6,888 nucleotides of DNA from Phycisphaerales bacterium (GTDB lineage Bacteria; Planctomycetota; Phycisphaerae; Phycisphaerales; UBA1924). The stretch lies in the NCBI GenBank assembly GCA_025453375.1, contig JALOQT010000047.1:1-6888 (forward strand), given 5' to 3'. The translations under genes were made by a program, and so were the position numbers. Positions 6,873 through 6,888 of this stretch are shown here, in pieces. Each line of letters begins with the position of its first letter. Positions within the stretch are counted from its first letter, which is position 1. Below the pieces are notes generated by a model. The model saw nothing but the letters and a program-made list of their open reading frames with translations, ran no database searches and had not been told where the DNA came from.

Positions 6873-6888
6873 ATGAGCGCGAACATCA
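6873..6888 (+). CDS. Start of an unidentified gene (3'-partial, five codons)
   Basis: ATG 6873 begins a frame reading Met-Ser-Ala-Asn-Ile before the window ends. The call rests on the signals in front of it: AGGAG seven bases upstream and a sigma70-like promoter at 6765-6793, with a leader that can form a long-range stem. Nothing can be said about the product from five residues. An overlapping minus-strand frame covering this region is explained by the lack of stops in GC-rich DNA. The gene follows the propeller gene on the same strand after a gap of 144 bases, but appears to have its own promoter. Confidence 0.65.

Noticed and set aside
1..6888. Searched by eye for CRISPR arrays, insertion-sequence ends, tRNAs, rRNAs, toxin-antitoxin pairs and defence genes
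   Set aside because: No repeat-spacer pattern, transposase motif, cloverleaf or recognisable defence domain was found; the KAP-like fragment alone does not justify calling a defence system.

Overview
This is a 6.9 kb, very GC-rich bacterial segment. It carries two complete genes, one gene cut off at each end, and almost no mobile or RNA content. A giant exported protein combining TPR-like helices with PQQ-type beta-propellers, next to a small DUF5658-type membrane protein and a KAP-like membrane ATPase fragment, suggests the Planctomycetota, perhaps a Phycisphaerae-like lineage. That assignment is inference from gene content and composition; no marker gene is present.

Layout. Positions 1-1184 (+) hold the C-terminal part of a probable KAP-like P-loop ATPase with two membrane helices and a visible Walker B motif; its Walker A would lie upstream of the window. 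Positions 1181-1708 (-) hold a three-helix membrane protein of DUF5658 type. It converges on the ATPase gene and the two stop codons share the four bases TTAG. Positions 1709-1943 are a divergent intergenic region with a near-perfect 19-bp inverted repeat just upstream of the membrane protein gene. Positions 1944-6728 (+) are one 1594-residue exported protein: signal peptide, Gly-rich linker, TPR-like helices, a first PQQ-type beta-propeller, a second helical block, and a second propeller. Positions 6729-6872 are a non-coding leader with a good sigma70-like promoter, a 12-bp long-range stem starting at the predicted transcript 5' end, a possible 15-codon leader peptide with tandem Cys codons, and a strong Shine-Dalgarno site. 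A new gene starts at 6873, with only five codons visible.

How the genes relate. Nothing shows that they form one pathway. The ATPase and DUF5658 genes are convergent, the DUF5658 and propeller genes are divergent, and the last gene appears to have its own promoter, so each may be a separate transcription unit. The two full proteins are both envelope-associated (one integral membrane, one exported). No defence system, mobile element, CRISPR array, tRNA or rRNA was recognised. The least ordinary parts are the structured leader at 6788-6872 and the dual-propeller giant.
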